A DNA stretch of 64,000 bases from Antedon mediterranea. Lineage: Eukaryota; Echinodermata; Crinoidea; Comatulida; Antedonidae. Under the pieces are notes generated by a model that had not been told where the DNA came from, did not search any database, and worked only from the letters and a program-made list of their open reading frames with translations. The stretch is from positions 34,481,648 through 34,545,647 of the forward strand of contig NC_092673.1 in assembly GCF_964355755.1 (NCBI RefSeq), given 5' to 3'. This document shows, piece after piece, positions 13,031 to 25,516 of this stretch (positions are counted from its first letter, which is position 1; each line of letters begins with the position of its first letter). The position numbers and the translations under genes are program-made.

Positions 13031-14339
13031 GTGTAGACAGATAGTTATCGAAGAACTATCGTAATTCATCCGGTAAGTTTATGAATAATAATACTGATTG
13101 TTTGACACGTGGAATAATGGCAATTCTACTGCAAAGAAAACATAAGATAAAACAACACTAAAGTATGTTGGAACACAAAAGAGGACAACGAATGCCTATG
13201 GCAAAGATCATGTGTACATACGAATATCTGGAACCTAATTTTCTTGTAATGTATTGTATATTCCCTGCCAGACCTATATTACTGTACGCTGCAACCAGAT
13301 ATATTGCTTTTTGTTATAAATGCTATTTTGCCCAGACGTAATTATTTAAAGAAAAAATTATCGAAAATTTAAGCAAATCAACCTCCACTTTGTAAAAAGC
13401 ATATGACATCCTTATATAAAATTGTTAATGAATGAATGAATGCTTTGTCCATTAAACCATAGATAAAAGTAATTCCATTGAAAATACTTATCTACGTAGA
13501 CCTACTTTAGATCTATAGGTAAGATCAACACAACCTGGTAGAGATAAATAACGGGGATGCGCACTGTGCTGTTCTTGTTCTTCGACGTCCGGCGGCCGGG
13601 CCGACTGCGTTTGAAATACACGATATCGAAGTTAGTTTTACGCATTTTTAGATAGCACTCTATAATTGATCAAATACATTCTTGGCATTTTATACAACTA
13701 TAGTATTTGTAGCGTTGCATAACACACACTGTTGAGTACAGTTGCGATCGAAAGTATAGCTAAAATGGAATGGTAAATTTGCGATCGACATACCCGGATG
13801 TCTATCAATCAGCGGACATAATGGGCAATGATTTATATATTATAGTTATTTGCTTCAACTTATGTTTCACGTTTTGGTTTGGTTGGTTTTTAGTAGGCTT
13901 AGGCGGCCAAATGAATTGTATTGTTTATATTTTATAAAATCATACAAAAAAAAACGTTCGCTGCAATTGAACGCTTTAAAATAATGTCGAGGTTACGTCA
14001 CATGAAGCATGAACGATGTTGAACATAAAAAGCGTTAAATCGAAACGCATAATATATTTAAATCTTCGCTATGGTCTTTGCTTGCAGGCAACAGCGTCAG
14101 CATCACCTACGAATTAGGATGGATTTTCCGTGAAGTCGTTAAACGAAGAAGATAGTCAAGTGACTAATCAATAATTACAACATGTCGTTGACTTGTAAAT
14201 AAGCGTACGTGATCCTACTAAATTAGGAAATTAATGACGACACGGGCAAATGTTTCTATAACTCGTCAACAATAAGACTAAGTTGGTATGTCTTTACGCC
14301 AATGTATGCTTGTAGTGTCTCACTAATAATGTACCGTTA
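13031..14339. other. Intergenic stretch
   Basis: No gene or repeat recognised. A short GC-rich patch (CCGGCGGCCGGGCC) lies near 13590. Confidence 0.5.
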
Positions 14340-14344
14340 CCTAT

Positions 14345-14545
14345 TATCAGGCCCGACGCGATTTTTTTCGTACATAAGTTGGGGACCCCATGTGAAAGAT
14401 AGCCCAACTACTATAACTAAACCTAACCCTCTAAATAATCTCTCTCTCTCACTATAAAGTAAAAGAAGTAGCTCATGGGATTCGAACCCCATACATCGAC
14501 ATGTAAAGTCCATAGTCTTATCCACTCGACTAAACAGACGGCTCG
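14345..14545 (-). mobile_element. tRNA-derived SINE-like element
   Basis: Read on the - strand, an A-box-like TAGTCGAGTGGATAAG (about 14514-14529) is followed by a B-box GGTTCGAATCCCA (about 14475-14487), as in the pol III head of a SINE. A (CT)n run follows at about 14440-14456 and then unrelated tail sequence. The anticodon arm does not fold well, so this is not called a functional tRNA. Confidence 0.5.
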
Positions 14546-14584
14546 ACAGAAATAGTTTGCATTAGCGAATTGTACACCTTATGG

Positions 14585-14616
<32 letters not shown>

Positions 14617-15440
14617 CATCATATAATACATTACAAAGGAAAAACATAATCAAATAAAAAATTAAAATAAAAAGCAACAAACAAAAACAACAAAGAAATC
14701 CATCTAACAAATTAAATAAAGGTTCATAAAAATTATTCTACTCTCTAACCATTTCATATTTGATTTATAAATTCTTCTAATTTTATCCATTTTCTATTAA
14801 AAATACTGTCCTCAAAATTCTGATGATAAATAAATTTTTCTGTTTCATAAAACCTTTTTAACTCGTCCATAACCATTTTGATAGTTGGCTTACATTTAAC
14901 TAGTTTACATTTATAAATAAATGATTTTACAATTAGAATAATTGCATTAATGGCTTTTAAATTAAAAAACTGATGCGCATCTTGGTATCCGAAAATTATG
15001 CTCTCTTTACTAAAAATAAATTGCACTCCAGTTTTTTCTGAAATTTTTTCCTGGAGGAGGTTCCATATCCTTTTTACTATTGGACAATTACAGAACAAAT
15101 GCTGAATGGTTTCAATTTTACCATCTCCAAATGAGCACATTGAAGTTTCTTTTATATTCATTTTAAATAATTGTTCATTTGTTGCAATTATTCTATTTAC
15201 AATTTTATATTGAAAATATATTAAAGCAATATTCATTGTACACGTATGTGGAGCTAGGTAGATTGTTTTCCATTGTTCGTTATTGAATACAAATTTATTT
15301 TCTGCCCATTTCTTTTGTGCTTTCCATGATTTAAACATTGAGTTATGAGTTATTATGGATATGACTAAATGAATATTCATGTTTATTTTGTGACGTTTCA
15401 CGAGGGGTCCCTAACTTATACGAAAAGAACTATCGCAGCT
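14362..15440. repeat. Inverted repeat pair of about 25 bp flanking the SINE and LINE fragment
   Basis: TTTCGTACATAAGTTGGGGA at about 14367 is matched in inverted orientation by TCCCTAACTTATACGAAAAG at about 15408-15427, with a few differences. These could be the ends of an older DNA element into which the retroelements inserted, or two copies of one repeat in opposite orientation. Confidence 0.45.
14589..15395 (-). mobile_element. 5'-truncated LINE fragment (L1/Tx1-like), poly(A) tail
   Basis: The - strand encodes about 200 residues ending at 14754, typical of the region after the reverse transcriptase in L1/Tx1-like LINEs. A zinc-knuckle-like segment reads CSFGDGKIETIQHLFCNC with a following IVKRIWN, and the rest is Lys/Ile-rich. 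Downstream on the - strand comes a short 3' UTR and a run of about 27 T on + (14590-14616), which is the poly(A) tail. The endonuclease and catalytic RT parts are missing, as expected of a 5'-truncated insertion. No target-site duplication was found. Confidence 0.75.
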
Positions 15441-15849
15441 TGGACACGCGACAAGGCTCAAATCGAACCGAGCGGCACGAAGCTGGAAAAAAGTTACCCA
15501 TGGAGCAACTCAAACGAATTCATGACAACGTTTACACGTCACATTCGATTATGATGTTCACACTGAAATCGTTCACCACGTAAAAATAACGGTTCGATTT
15601 GACGCGTGTAAATTGTTCAATGTGCACCGCCATGTATGTCATAATATATTCCATATCGATAAGCTGGTATATTTGAATAGATACAACGACTTTTGTCAGA
15701 TCACTTATCTAAATAAAATTACTGAAATGAAGTTTAAATAAATTCTTAAACCACGTCAGTTCTTGTAAATTCTTTGCTTCAGACTCTTTCGACGCAAATG
15801 ATACGTCTAATTTGTGTTATTATGTACAATATACGAAAATGTTATGCGT

Positions 15850-16003
15850 GGTGTCCGAACATGATGTCCGAACATGATGTCCGAACATGATGTCCGAACA
15901 TGATGTCCGAATATGATGTCCGAACATGGTGTCCGAATATGGTGTCCGAACATGGTGTCCGAACATGGTGTCCGAACATGGTGTCCGAACATGGTGTCCG
16001 AAC
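15850..16003. repeat. 13-bp tandem repeat, 12 copies
   Basis: The unit is GTCCGAACATGRT. Since 13 is not a multiple of three and the unit lacks stops on the - strand, all three frames stay open there; the overlapping 61-64-codon frames are artefacts. Confidence 0.95.
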
Positions 16004-17040
16004 ATTATACAAAATGTGTTTTAATAACAACCCCACGTGGTATTATTTAATACAATGTAATTTATTAATGAATATGCATATAGAGCCTAACGTAGTAGTT
16101 TCTTAATAGAGGTTTTCTATTTCGGCGAATAGTACGATTATCACTTCATGTATAAATACCGTATGCATGTCTATTGACTAGGCACTGTAGTAACATAATG
16201 CCAGAATATTAATACCATCAGCATAATAAACTAATAAACTAATAAATGTTAAATAACATAAATATTTAGGTCATAATAATACGATGAATAGTTTAAGAAC
16301 GTAAAGGTTAAATTGAAATCCAACAAAATGAATCGCAAACACTGTCATCAACTAGTCATCTGATGCTCGCAATTCTGAGGGATACTCAGTCAACAATTAC
16401 GGCTGTTATAAAGTCATGCTCTGATGGTTTGAGTCACGCTCTGATGGTTAAATCTAACATGTTTGCAAAGCACTGACTGAAAACTTGCTGATGATAATGA
16501 TATTTATCATATCACCAATGGCCTATTGAGTCAAACCTTAATGCATTTCACGACAGCGCACACCCGCTAGAGCATATCATAATTATTGTGAATTATGCTA
16601 GCCAACGAATTTTTATAACCAGTATACTCAAATAGTGGTTATATGGAATATAGGGAGGAGGGCTTGTAAGCACAGCTCCCACTCCACATCCATCCTGTAG
16701 GATTCTATCAGGTACGGTAACTAGTGCTCTTTATTTTTAGTGCGCCCTTAATTTTGCGATGCACGAAAATAAGGTTTACAGTAGACAAATAAAGCAATAT
16801 TGTGCAAAATAAGTATCACGAAATACTTTTTTGCTAATAATTGTATGGACGAGGTTCAACTTTTCCAAAATGTACGATCGCGACAATTAAAACGCGCGAA
16901 AATTGAATTTTAGGGTACCGAAAGTTACGGTGCAAAAGTATTGCTAATCAATAACAATTTATCATTTTAGGTTTGTAAAAATAATCGTTACTGTGTTTAC
17001 TTGTATAACGCAAACCAGACAATGTCATATCAAAACTGTT
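16004..17040. other. Intergenic stretch
   Basis: No gene or clear repeat recognised. Confidence 0.5.
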
Positions 17041-18030
17041 GTTGATTATATAGAACGTGTATACGTTCATGGGTAGGATGTCTTTAAGAACGCATAGGCC
17101 TATACGTTTAAAAGTCGAATGTTTTTTGAACACCTACACATTAAACTAAACTTTTTTAGATGCAAACGCATATACGACATGTCACGTCTTCGAACGTGTA
17201 TACATTAAACGGTTGAACGTATTTTAGTTTTTATAACGCATACGTTATGTGGTGAACGTCTAACGCGTTCTAGCTATGTACCTACAATACGTGTATATAT
17301 GTTCGTATATTAAACGTCTTCTATGTAGAATATGTGTATACGTTCAAGGGTCAAACGTTTTCTAGCTATAGTGTATACGTTTAAGGGTTAAACGTCTTCT
17401 AGCTATATTGTATACGTTCAAGGGTCAAACGTCTTCTAGCTAGAACATGTATACGTTCAAGGGTTAAACGTCTTCTAGCTATATTGTATACGTTCAAGGG
17501 TTAAACGTCTTCTAGCTAGAACATGTATACGTTCAAGGGTCAAACGTCTTCTAGCTATAGTGTATACGTTTAAGGGTTAAACGTCTTCTAGCTATATTGT
17601 ATACGTTTAAGGGTTAAACGTCTTCTAGCTAGAACATGTATACGTTCAAGGGTCAAACGCCTTCTAGCTATAGTGTATACGTTTAAGGGTTAAACGTCTT
17701 CTAGCTATATTGTATACGTTTAAGGGTTAAACGTCTTCTAGCTAGAACATGTATACGTTCAAGGGTTAAACGTCTTCTAGCTATATTGTATACGTTCAAG
17801 GGTTAAACGTCTTCTAGCTAGAACATTATATTAATTTTAGGGTTAAACGTCTTCTAGCTAGAACATTATATTAATTCTAGGGTTAAACGTCTTCTAGCTA
17901 GAACATTATATTAATTCTAAGGTTAAACGTCTTCTAGCTAGAACATGTATACGTCCAAGGGTAGCACGTCTTTTAGAACGCGTATACGTTTAAGGGTCTA
18001 ACTTCGTCTAATGCATACGTTCAAGTATCA
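17041..18030. repeat. About 38-bp satellite with three unit types
   Basis: The shared core is AAACGTCTTCTAGCTA followed by one of three variants: GAACATGTATACGTTC, TAGTGTATACGTTTA or TATTGTATACGTTTA, then AGGGT. In the middle (17.4-17.8 kb) the types occur in a recurring order. Three units at about 17.82-17.94 kb carry GAACATTATATTAATTCTA instead. Edges on both sides are degenerate. Confidence 0.9.
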
Positions 18031-19427
18031 AAATGTCTTTTCTTCTAGCTTTAATCAAGGCAATGTGGTATGATTGCCTCGCTCTAATTAATTACGACTT
18101 GTTCAATTTGTGTTATTTGTTCACGTAGCTACAATTAGCTCATTCTATTTCTACACTTCACCGAAATCCTTCAAATGTATGTTTCATTTTTCCCTAACGG
18201 CAAACATTTTTGTTCAATGTTGGCTTTTCTGCAGACAGACAATACAGGCTCATATTGACAAAATTGAAGAAAAAATAGATTATAATTAACGTATTCATCC
18301 AACACACAAACTATATTGTGCAGTATTATTGAATTTTTAATATTATCTCTTCAATTTCCTCTTAAGCCATCTCGTAAAATACGAGCTTGAAAGAAAATGT
18401 ATCAAATATTATGCTGGCCTTAACATAATGTAAAAAAACAAGGATTATTTTGTTACCAACGTGGATTTAATACAGCCTTGCTCTCGAATTGTCTAATATT
18501 TAGTGTTTAATATACGGCCATTTAATTTATGAAACACAATAAGTCTATTGGTAACGATTAAGCAATAACTAATTTCTATAAGTCAGTAATCACCATCATT
18601 GTGTACGTACGTGTACTGTTATTTATTTTATTGGACTTCCACCATTGTTCTTGCTTTTTGTATTCAATATTGTCTCATCCTCAAATTCATCTCATTTGAA
18701 ATGCCTAACACGTGACTTTCTTTAGATAATGTTTGAAATGTGACGGTGTTGCTAGGCAAAATTCATTAAACAAAAAAAAAACGTTTCAAGAAAAATGTTG
18801 GATAAATTACTTGTTAGCGAATTCCTACATTGGTGAGCCATCGTTTTTTAACGCACTACACTTTTGTATATCTTTTTTGTGATCTATTAGGTGGTAAATA
18901 CAAAAAATACAATGTGTCTAAATTTGCGTTTGAATATTTAAACGTGCGTGGTTTCGTTGACGAATTTAATACATCTTTTGAACAAGCGAGTGTATTTATA
19001 TTAGGTAGACATTTTCGTGGTAAATAAAATTACTACAAAAGTGCATATGTTTACACAGTCAAAGCTGGATACCAATAATTAACTGGGCTATCGGTTTATA
19101 TAAATACATTTGAATACCGAAATTAAGTGGAAACATTTGGGACAAAACAAAATGTCCCTTTAATAGAGATGTCGCTCTGCTAAGGGGTTTGACCATAGTA
19201 TTAAAACATAATATATTAATAGAGTGATCATTGAATAGGAGTTTTCAAACAGTAGGTAGGTAGTTTGTTGTGAAAGTTATAATTTCCCTTATATTGCTAT
19301 TGCTATCTAGCCTAATGAACCATGTCCAAAACATTATTTATATATTATCAAAATACCAATTGCATACAGAAGAACCCCTAATAAGGGAACACCTTTAGCG
19401 GCCTACAAAGTGTCTTCTTAAAATTGG
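18031..19427. other. Intergenic stretch
   Basis: No gene supported; the 65-codon frame at 18830-19027 has no recognisable features. TGTCCCTTTAATAGAG near 19155 resembles the 17-bp minisatellite that follows. Confidence 0.5.
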
Positions 19428-20131
19428 TGTCCCCTGAATATGAGTGTCCCCTGAATATGAGTGTCCCCTGAATAGGAGTGTCCCTGAATATGAGTGTCCC
19501 CTGAATAGGAGTGTCCCCTGAATATGAGTGTCCCTGAATAGAAGTGTCCCCTGAATAGGAGTGTCCCCTGAATAGGAGTGTCCCCTGAATAGGAGTGTCC
19601 CTGAATAGGAGTGTCCTCTGAATATGAGTGTCCCCTGAATAGGAGTGTCCCCTGAATAGGAGTGTCCCTGAATATGAGTGTCCCTTGAATATGAGTGTCC
19701 CCTGAATAGGAGTTTCCCCTGAATAGAAGTGTCCCCTGAATAGGAGTGTCCCCTGAATAGGAGTGTCCCCTGAATAGGAGTGTCCCTGAATAGGAGTGTC
19801 CTCTGAATATGAGTGTCCCCTGAATATGAGTGTCCCCTGAATATGAGTGTCCCTGAATAGGAGTGTCCCCTGAATAGGAGTGTCCCTGAATAGGAGTGTC
19901 CTCTGAATATGAGTGTCCCTGAATATGAGTGTCCCCTGAATATGAGTGTCCCCTGAATAGGAGTGTCCCTGAATATGAGTGTCCCTGAATAGGAGTGTCC
20001 CCTGAATATGAGTGTCCCTGAATATGAGTGTCCCCTGAATATGAGTGTCCCTGAATATGAGTGTCCCTGAATAGGAGTGTCCCCTGAATAGGAGTGTCCC
20101 CTGAATAGGAGTGTCCCCTGAATAGGAGTGT
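19428..20131. repeat. 17-bp minisatellite, about 42 copies
   Basis: The unit is GAATAGGAGTGTCCCCT, with 16-bp (one C fewer) and TATGAG variants. A 252-codon open frame on the - strand is only translated repeat (GDTPIQ and GHSYS patterns). The unit differs by about two bases from the minisatellite at 57361-58217. Confidence 0.95.
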
Positions 20132-20224
20132 GAGTGTCTGAGGGTTTTCTACTGTAATTGTTGTCACAGGGGTCACAAGGGGGTCACCTGACGTGAAGGT
20201 TAAAATGTTTTATTTATACAGTTA

Positions 20225-20317
20225 CAACTATATTGACGTTAACTATGTTATTAGACTATGTCCACAACATTCAACTATATTGACGTTAACTATTTTATTA
20301 GACTATGTCCACAACAT
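20225..20317. repeat. Direct duplication, 2 x 47 bp
   Basis: CAACTATATTGACGTTAAC through TTAGACTATGTCCACAACAT is present twice in tandem with a few changes. Confidence 0.85.
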
Positions 20318-20790
20318 TGATATGTATAAAAATACCAACTCTATATTCTATTGTTCTATCCTCGTTGCTTATTCATTGCTATTCATATTCATCATAAATT
20401 AAATTAGCGCCAATATAAACCACACACAATATAATAAAGTAATCAAACGCCTGCGAATTGGTAAATTGCTGTAAAATTGATATCATGCATAATTGGAAAT
20501 AGCAGTCATTTTACATTACGTAAACGCGTTTTCGTGACATAGTAATTGCGTTAATTAAAAGTGTACTCACTCACTTCGTCAGGTCTCTGAAACTGAAACC
20601 ACGTCTAATGGATCTGTAAAATAAGATGTACGGTAGCTTACTTACTCACAATAAATGTACGTATATAACAAATTGGAAGTACACAGGAACCTATTGTTTA
20701 ATAGGGTGACTCAAAAGAGCGGGTAGAATGTCTATAATGGTGTTTCTACTGTAGCCATTTACATGCCTGACACGGAACACAAACAACCTT

Positions 20791-20933
20791 AATCTTGGGC
20801 GCAACCAAGGACGTTAGGTCAACACAATCGAGTTGACCAATCACAAACGACAGTTCGGATGATCCATCGTGTCGTGATTGGTCAAATTACTTACGCTGCG
20901 CTAGTAGGAACCAAACTTTAAGTAGTGACAATA
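20791..20933. mobile_element. MITE family 2, copy 3
   Basis: An inverted core pairs TTGACCAATCACAAACGA with TCGTGATTGGTCAA. The right edge is GCGCTAGTAGGAACCA. Confidence 0.65.
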
Positions 20934-21341
20934 GTGGTTTTGAGATTAGCGGCAAAATATTACTCATTACGGAGGGTTAAAACTCTCATCAAAGGTATAC
21001 TAAATTTTAAACATCGTAGATAGGAGATTCTTAGATATAAACCAATTCGACTTATAATTAACTGGCTGTAAGACTTTTTCAGAGCACTTGATCTACTGAT
21101 TACCTTCTCATCTGGTCATAATGATAGCCAGTTCAAAAGGTAACCGAAAACAGAGCAGCTATATGAAAAATTTACATGAATAAAAAAATACAGTGTATAA
21201 TTCACACTTGTTTATAATATAGTATACACAAGAATCGGATAACATTAACGTGACGTCATTACATTTATACAAACCATATAGTAATATAATCATGTGCACC
21301 TGCAAAATTAATATTGAGCTTCATTATATTTTTCTTTTTAG

Positions 21342-21408
21342 ATGACTATAACTCATTTGTATCATCACAGACTAAAAAGCATATCTCTGCTAGACAGTAC
21401 CTGCCAGA
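21342..21408 (+). other. Possible 5' UTR part of the second K2P first exon
   Basis: A tract TTTTTCTTTTTAG ends at 21341 and could be a splice acceptor, so this exon may begin in the 5' UTR. An upstream ATG at 21342 is out of frame with the channel ORF. Confidence 0.35.
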
Positions 21409-21901
21409 ATGTCGGACGACAAGGCACAAGAAGATCCCGAAAATGTGAACACTCACAAAACGGTAACCTTTAAAAGAAGCATGCAGGCGTCAGTGTACGG
21501 CGGCAAAAAGAGCACGAAGAGGAGTATCTCACGGATGTCTACCATCCTTGAGCTGCCAAACTGCAGTAGAGAGTGCCGTAAGGTGCTGCAGATACTTCTC
21601 GTCAACTTAGGCCTGTTCGCTTTTTTGATTGGATATGGCGTCCTCGGAGCGGCTATTTTTCAGGCGTTTGAAGGGCCAAATGAGGTTGAGGAACATTACG
21701 AACTATGTGATAAAAGAACTAAATTAATTGAAATGTTTGCAAATCTGACAAATATAACATTGATAGAAAGTAAGCTTGTGGAATACGAGGAGAGTTTACT
21801 GGGTGTTCACGATAAAGGATATGAAACGATTGAAGGCGAGGAAATGAATTGGAACTTCTTTGGTTCACTTTTCTTTGCGTCAACTGTAATAACTACGATA
21901 G
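21409..21901 (+). CDS. K2P potassium channel, first coding exon B
   Basis: It encodes 164 residues plus the first base of a glycine codon. A basic cytoplasmic N-terminus of about 60 residues precedes TM1 (LLVNLGLFAFLIGYGVLGAA), the start of the extracellular cap (FEGPNEVEE), a potential glycosylation patch NLTNIT, the first pore helix (WNFFGSLFFASTVITTIG) and the donor GTAAGA at 21902. The phase-1 split inside the first filter GYG is the same as in the other K2P exons here. No second exon lies before the next first exon at 25517. It may splice to 28370-29220 (447-residue product), or it may belong to a gene that has lost its second half. The start is the only in-frame Met before TM1 that gives a full N-terminus. 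Confidence 0.85.
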
Positions 21902-21945
21902 GTAAGACAATTGATTTAACATCACTTATCAGGCGTACGCTGGAT

Positions 21946-22260
21946 TATAAAGGCGGAAAGCGGAGAGAGAAAGGTGGGTAGGGAAAAGCGGGAAAACAAA
22001 CTTGTGGAGGGAACGACGCGGAAAGAAATCGGTAAGAAAAGGTGGGGAAGGGAAATAGAGAGGGAAGTAATGTGGGAGAGAGAAAGACGTCGAGCGAAAG
22101 ACAGCGAGTCAAAAGCAGGGGGAGGAAGGCGCGGATGGACGGGAAAGGTGGGGACCGAAAGGCGGAAAGATAACTATGTTGAGAGAAAGGTGCACGGGGA
22201 GAAAGACGGACGGGATGCAGTGTAGAGAAATGCGAGAGGGGACGGCAGGGGAGGGAAGAG
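21946..22260 (+). repeat. Purine-rich (G+A) tract of about 300 bp
   Basis: The + strand is almost only G and A with many GGGA, GAGA and GGAAAG words, starting about 45 nt after the donor of exon B. It is not a simple repeat. The open frames here are low-complexity artefacts. Confidence 0.8.
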
Positions 22261-23025
22261 ATCATTATTTTCACAACTTTAGTCGAGTCAGTTGTTCTGA
22301 ACGAACTCCCGTTGAGTACCACATTGCTGCCGAGGGTCCTAAATCAAATACCTTATGTCTCAGTTTGCATTTAAACTAGAGGACCAAGCAGCTAAACTGT
22401 TATTATTTCGTTATAATTATCGTAATAGTTCTACTCAGGCTATTGTTTACGATCTGAGCAATGTATGTTGCCATAGAACCTGTCAATAGTGATACTTTAT
22501 TACTACTACTACATTACTTTGGAGCTTGAATGTAATTAGGCCTAAGTACGCTAGATGACAATAATGAGTATAAGCCTAATATGAATCCTATTATTAGTCT
22601 AATGCAACTACCATTAGCGTTATAATCACGATTAAGCTTAAATTATATTTACCTTAATTGTGTCAAAAAGCACGATTATGTATTTAAGATTTTGTAATTT
22701 AGTTCAAGGAAACACATAGTATTAGCTTATGTGTTAATAATCGGTACTGTATCAATAATTTTTTCCCTGGAAAATTCTGTGATACATGGTCACATATGTC
22801 TCACATGTGAAGCCTGTATCATAGGTCTAAGCCTAAACTTAACATTAACATTATCTATCCAAACATTTAATTGTGTATAGTCGTGCAATAGTGTGTGCGC
22901 GTGTGTAATTGTAATTGTTAAGTTCTGAGGTTCATATTATCGTACAAAATATAATGTAACATAATAAATACGGTACAATATTTCGGTCTTTGACTGCTAA
23001 CTGCATGTTTTTCAGATTAAAAAAA
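22261..23025. other. Intron or intergenic stretch
   Basis: No exon, RNA or repeat recognised. In particular no acceptor followed by a GYG-type pore sequence is seen. Confidence 0.5.
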
Positions 23026-23430
23026 ATAACAACATTACAGGCATCACAAGTGATGTAGGCCTATACTTACACTGTATTACGGAATAACAACATTACAGGC
23101 ATCACAAGTGATGTAGGCCTATACTTACACTGTATTACGGAATGACAACATTACAGGCATCACAAGTGATGTAGGCCTTACTTACACTGTATTACGGAAT
23201 AACAACATTTCAGGCATTACAAGTGATGTAGGCCTATACTTACACTGTATTACGGAATAACAACATTTCAGGCATTACAAGTGATGTAGGCCTATACTTA
23301 CACTGTATTACGGAATAACAACATTACAGGCATCACAAGTGATGTAGGCCTATACTTACACTGTATTACGGAATAACAACATTACAGGCATTACAAGTGA
23401 TGTAGGCCTATACTTACACTGTATTACGGA
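23026..23430. repeat. 58-bp tandem repeat, 7 copies
   Basis: The unit contains GGAATAACAACATTACAG, then CATCACAAGTGATG (a dyad), TAGGCCTA and TACTTACACTGTATTAC. Copies 4, 5 and 7 read CATTACAAGTGATG, which breaks the dyad. Confidence 0.95.
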
Positions 23431-25516
23431 ATTTGCCTAGGATAGACATATTAATATACAGAGAATTATTTCGAATTATCGTGATATAACCTATACTACT
23501 ATTATAAGGATGGTAGCTTAATGTATAGCCTTAAATCTACACATTTGTAGCAGTGTATGAACCTGGAATACGTAATCATTGACGAGTGTGTAGAAGAGAA
23601 TCCCCTAACATCAAATATTCATTATAGACCTACCTAATGATGCCAACATGTGCTTGTGTTTTTTGTATATTTTTAGCGTGATCTTTACACATGTAGGCTA
23701 GGTAGACGTTATTTGTACGGTGCGATAGTGAGACGTCCAATATGCTCTAACTGGCGTTGTTAATTACCCGCTAAGATACCGATTATGCCTATTTATAACT
23801 TCAATTCAAAATTGACGATGATTCCGAGCAATTAATAACCGAATCTGTTAATTAGTAGTAAAGTCAATTGCAAATAGCAGTCATTTTTAAGATACTAGGC
23901 ATACCGAAAGCAAGCGCCTAGCAAACGTGCGCTTTCCCCGCATGTGCCTCTCCATGCAGCTGTTTAGTTATGGGTCATCGTAAATAGAGCCTAGAGACAG
24001 AATATTATTGCTAACCAAACATAACGACAAGTGCAGGTTCTCATTCATTATAAATTTACATGGGTTGTATTGGTGTAACGAACGCATTGTGTTATCTATT
24101 TATATAAGTGTACCATTAATTAACAAGATCTATGGTCATAGAGTGACACTGCGTACAGGATGATGATATAAGCGTGACTTTTTTTTCCGATATATACTGA
24201 AATACAAAAATTGAATATATCAGATTATCGTCCTGCAGTAAAGTAGTGATTCAGTATCTAATATTCATTATTTCGTTGAATGTTCTATGGAGAAATTAAG
24301 TAATTCATGATTATAGGCCTATAGGCCTACAGATGAAATGTATCTATTTGGAAACATAGGCTCGGGTTATTTATTCATTATTATTTTGAGTGTACCAAAA
24401 TTAAGTAATTTATGAAATTGATCTATTTGGAAACATACGCTCGAGTTATTAGATAATGTATTCATTTTCATAATTATAAGACATTTTTTGTTCTTATCTA
24501 CCACAACATGTACGTTTATACAGACATAGTACCTTTTTAGGGTACTGTACTTATAGCAACATAATGACATACAATGTAATTGATTCAATTTTATTAGTGA
24601 TAAAGATGAAATAATAATATATTTCAAGAAAGAAGGTAAAATTAAAGAAAGAAAATATTTATACAGTGTGAAATACAGAAGCAACTAAAGAGCAATATAA
24701 ATAATTAGAAATAGGCCTGTATTATAATAAAAAATGTATAATTGTCGTTTTAAACGTTTGTATGTTCGTTAGAAAATTAATATTGTCGTGAGCAACTACA
24801 TTTTGCAATCAACTTGTAGGCCTCCGTAAAAGATAGAATGATATAGTATTGTTTAAGCTCGTTATAAAACCAAAGGATGATATTGAATACTGTAACGCAA
24901 TCTTTGACCGATACACGCGTCGAATGTCAACACAAACGTGAGAAGGTAGTCTGGCACGCTTAGATCAGATCGTCTGACATAACCGGTGACTATTACCAGG
25001 TGCGGTTAGGCTCGTGATGACGAAAGGCCTACACTCGATGTTCGATTTATTATAGGCCCATACATTTTTGTTGCATGTGCGTATCCAAAATTGTTTAAAT
25101 TGATGGCTCAACAAAAATAGACCGGTAAATTACTAAGATGCATCATTGTCTATATAGATCTCGGCAGCAGACACCGAATGATGATTGCTTTTTAAGTATC
25201 CTCGCCTAGGAAGATGATCTGATGTTATTTGTCAACCAAGATTACCACATGCTTGTTTTAGAATCATTATTATAACGGGATACTAATTCGGTACACGGCG
25301 TATGTGACAGCAGCCACGTCCCATCTGTTGTGTATATATCTGTTAGGTCGTAATTCTTAAAAGAGTATGTAACGAAACAAGAACACCGGAGCTGGCATTT
25401 CAATGAAGTTACTCATCCCTTGATGCAGTATTACTAAACTAGGCCTGATACACAAACGTTATGGTGAATATAGGCTACTAAAGTGAGAAACAATACGGTA
25501 CGTATAATTCTGAGCT
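23431..25516. other. Intron or intergenic stretch with a small duplication
   Basis: A diverged duplication sits at about 24294-24475 (AAATTAAGTAATT and ATCTATTTGGAAACATA, each twice). Otherwise nothing is recognised. The 105-codon - strand frame at 24367-24684 is AT-rich with no domain. Confidence 0.5.

Noticed and set aside
14345-14545. A functional tRNA gene on the - strand
   Set aside because: A and B boxes are present but the anticodon arm does not pair well and a (CT)n tail follows; a SINE head fits better.
15807-16106. Overlapping frames of 61-68 codons in several phases
   Set aside because: A 13-bp repeat keeps all phases open; no coding signal.
19418-20176. 252-codon - strand frame
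   Set aside because: It is a translated 17-bp minisatellite and has no start context or domain.
21945-22379. Frames of 67-125 codons in the purine-rich tract
   Set aside because: Low-complexity Arg/Glu/Gly or Ser/Pro/Phe translation of the G+A strand.
24367-24684. 105-codon - strand frame
   Set aside because: AT-rich, overlaps a small duplication, no recognisable feature.
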